A DNA stretch of 7,714 nucleotides from an uncultured Collinsella sp. (GTDB lineage Bacteria; Actinomycetota; Coriobacteriia; Coriobacteriales; Coriobacteriaceae), in contig URAQ01000071.1 in NCBI GenBank assembly GCA_900545875.1, positions 1-7,714 of the forward strand, written 5' to 3'. Each line of letters begins with the position of its first letter. Within the stretch, counting starts at the first letter, position 1. A program made the position numbers and the translations under genes. Below the pieces are notes generated by a model. That model did not search any database and had not been told where the DNA came from. It was given only the letters and a program-made list of their open reading frames with translations. Shown here one piece after another: positions 7,708 to 7,714 of this stretch.

Positions 7708-7714
7708 AGCCGAC

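Overview
The window looks like chromosomal DNA of a high-GC gut actinobacterium of the class Coriobacteriia, most likely Collinsella or a close relative. This rests on the GC-rich codon use, the AGGAGA-type ribosome binding sites and the gene repertoire; no rRNA or other marker is present, so the genus is an inference. All five protein genes are recognisable families and four are ordinary carbohydrate metabolism. I find no CRISPR array, tRNA, rRNA, transposase, phage gene or toxin-antitoxin pair, and nothing I would call a new multi-gene system.

Layout. 1-678 (+) is the 3' part of an ABC sugar-importer ATPase of the MalK/UgpC/MsmX family, closed by a strong terminator at 747-790. The gene-free stretch 679-1051 lies between two converging genes. 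It holds that terminator, a striking 135-bp imperfect inverted repeat (819-953) built from two 41-bp units, and the terminator of the minus-strand genes (992-1023). On the minus strand, read right to left, come galE (UDP-glucose 4-epimerase, 6235-5174) with its own terminator, then malQ (4-alpha-glucanotransferase, 4953-3448) with a candidate promoter and palindromic operator, then glgP (glycogen/maltodextrin phosphorylase, 3319-1052). malQ and glgP are separated by a perfect 11-bp GC hairpin. 6236-6501 is a divergent promoter region. 6502-7707 (+) encodes a secreted coiled-coil cell-wall hydrolase with a twin-arginine-like signal peptide and a C-terminal Cys/His peptidase domain.

How the genes fit together. 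The importer ATPase would energise uptake of an oligosaccharide or polyol. MalQ rearranges maltodextrins into longer chains, and GlgP phosphorolyses those chains or stored glycogen to glucose 1-phosphate. GalE interconverts UDP-glucose and UDP-galactose, linking galactose use to the same sugar-nucleotide pool and to envelope polysaccharide. The hydrolase belongs to cell-wall remodelling and is probably an unrelated neighbour.

The items most worth a second look are the nested inverted-repeat element at 819-953, the palindrome inside the malQ promoter, the cluster of ATATGT boxes including a 9-bp inverted repeat that covers the hydrolase start codon, the Tat-like export signal on that hydrolase, and an Asn at the presumed substrate gate of GalE.
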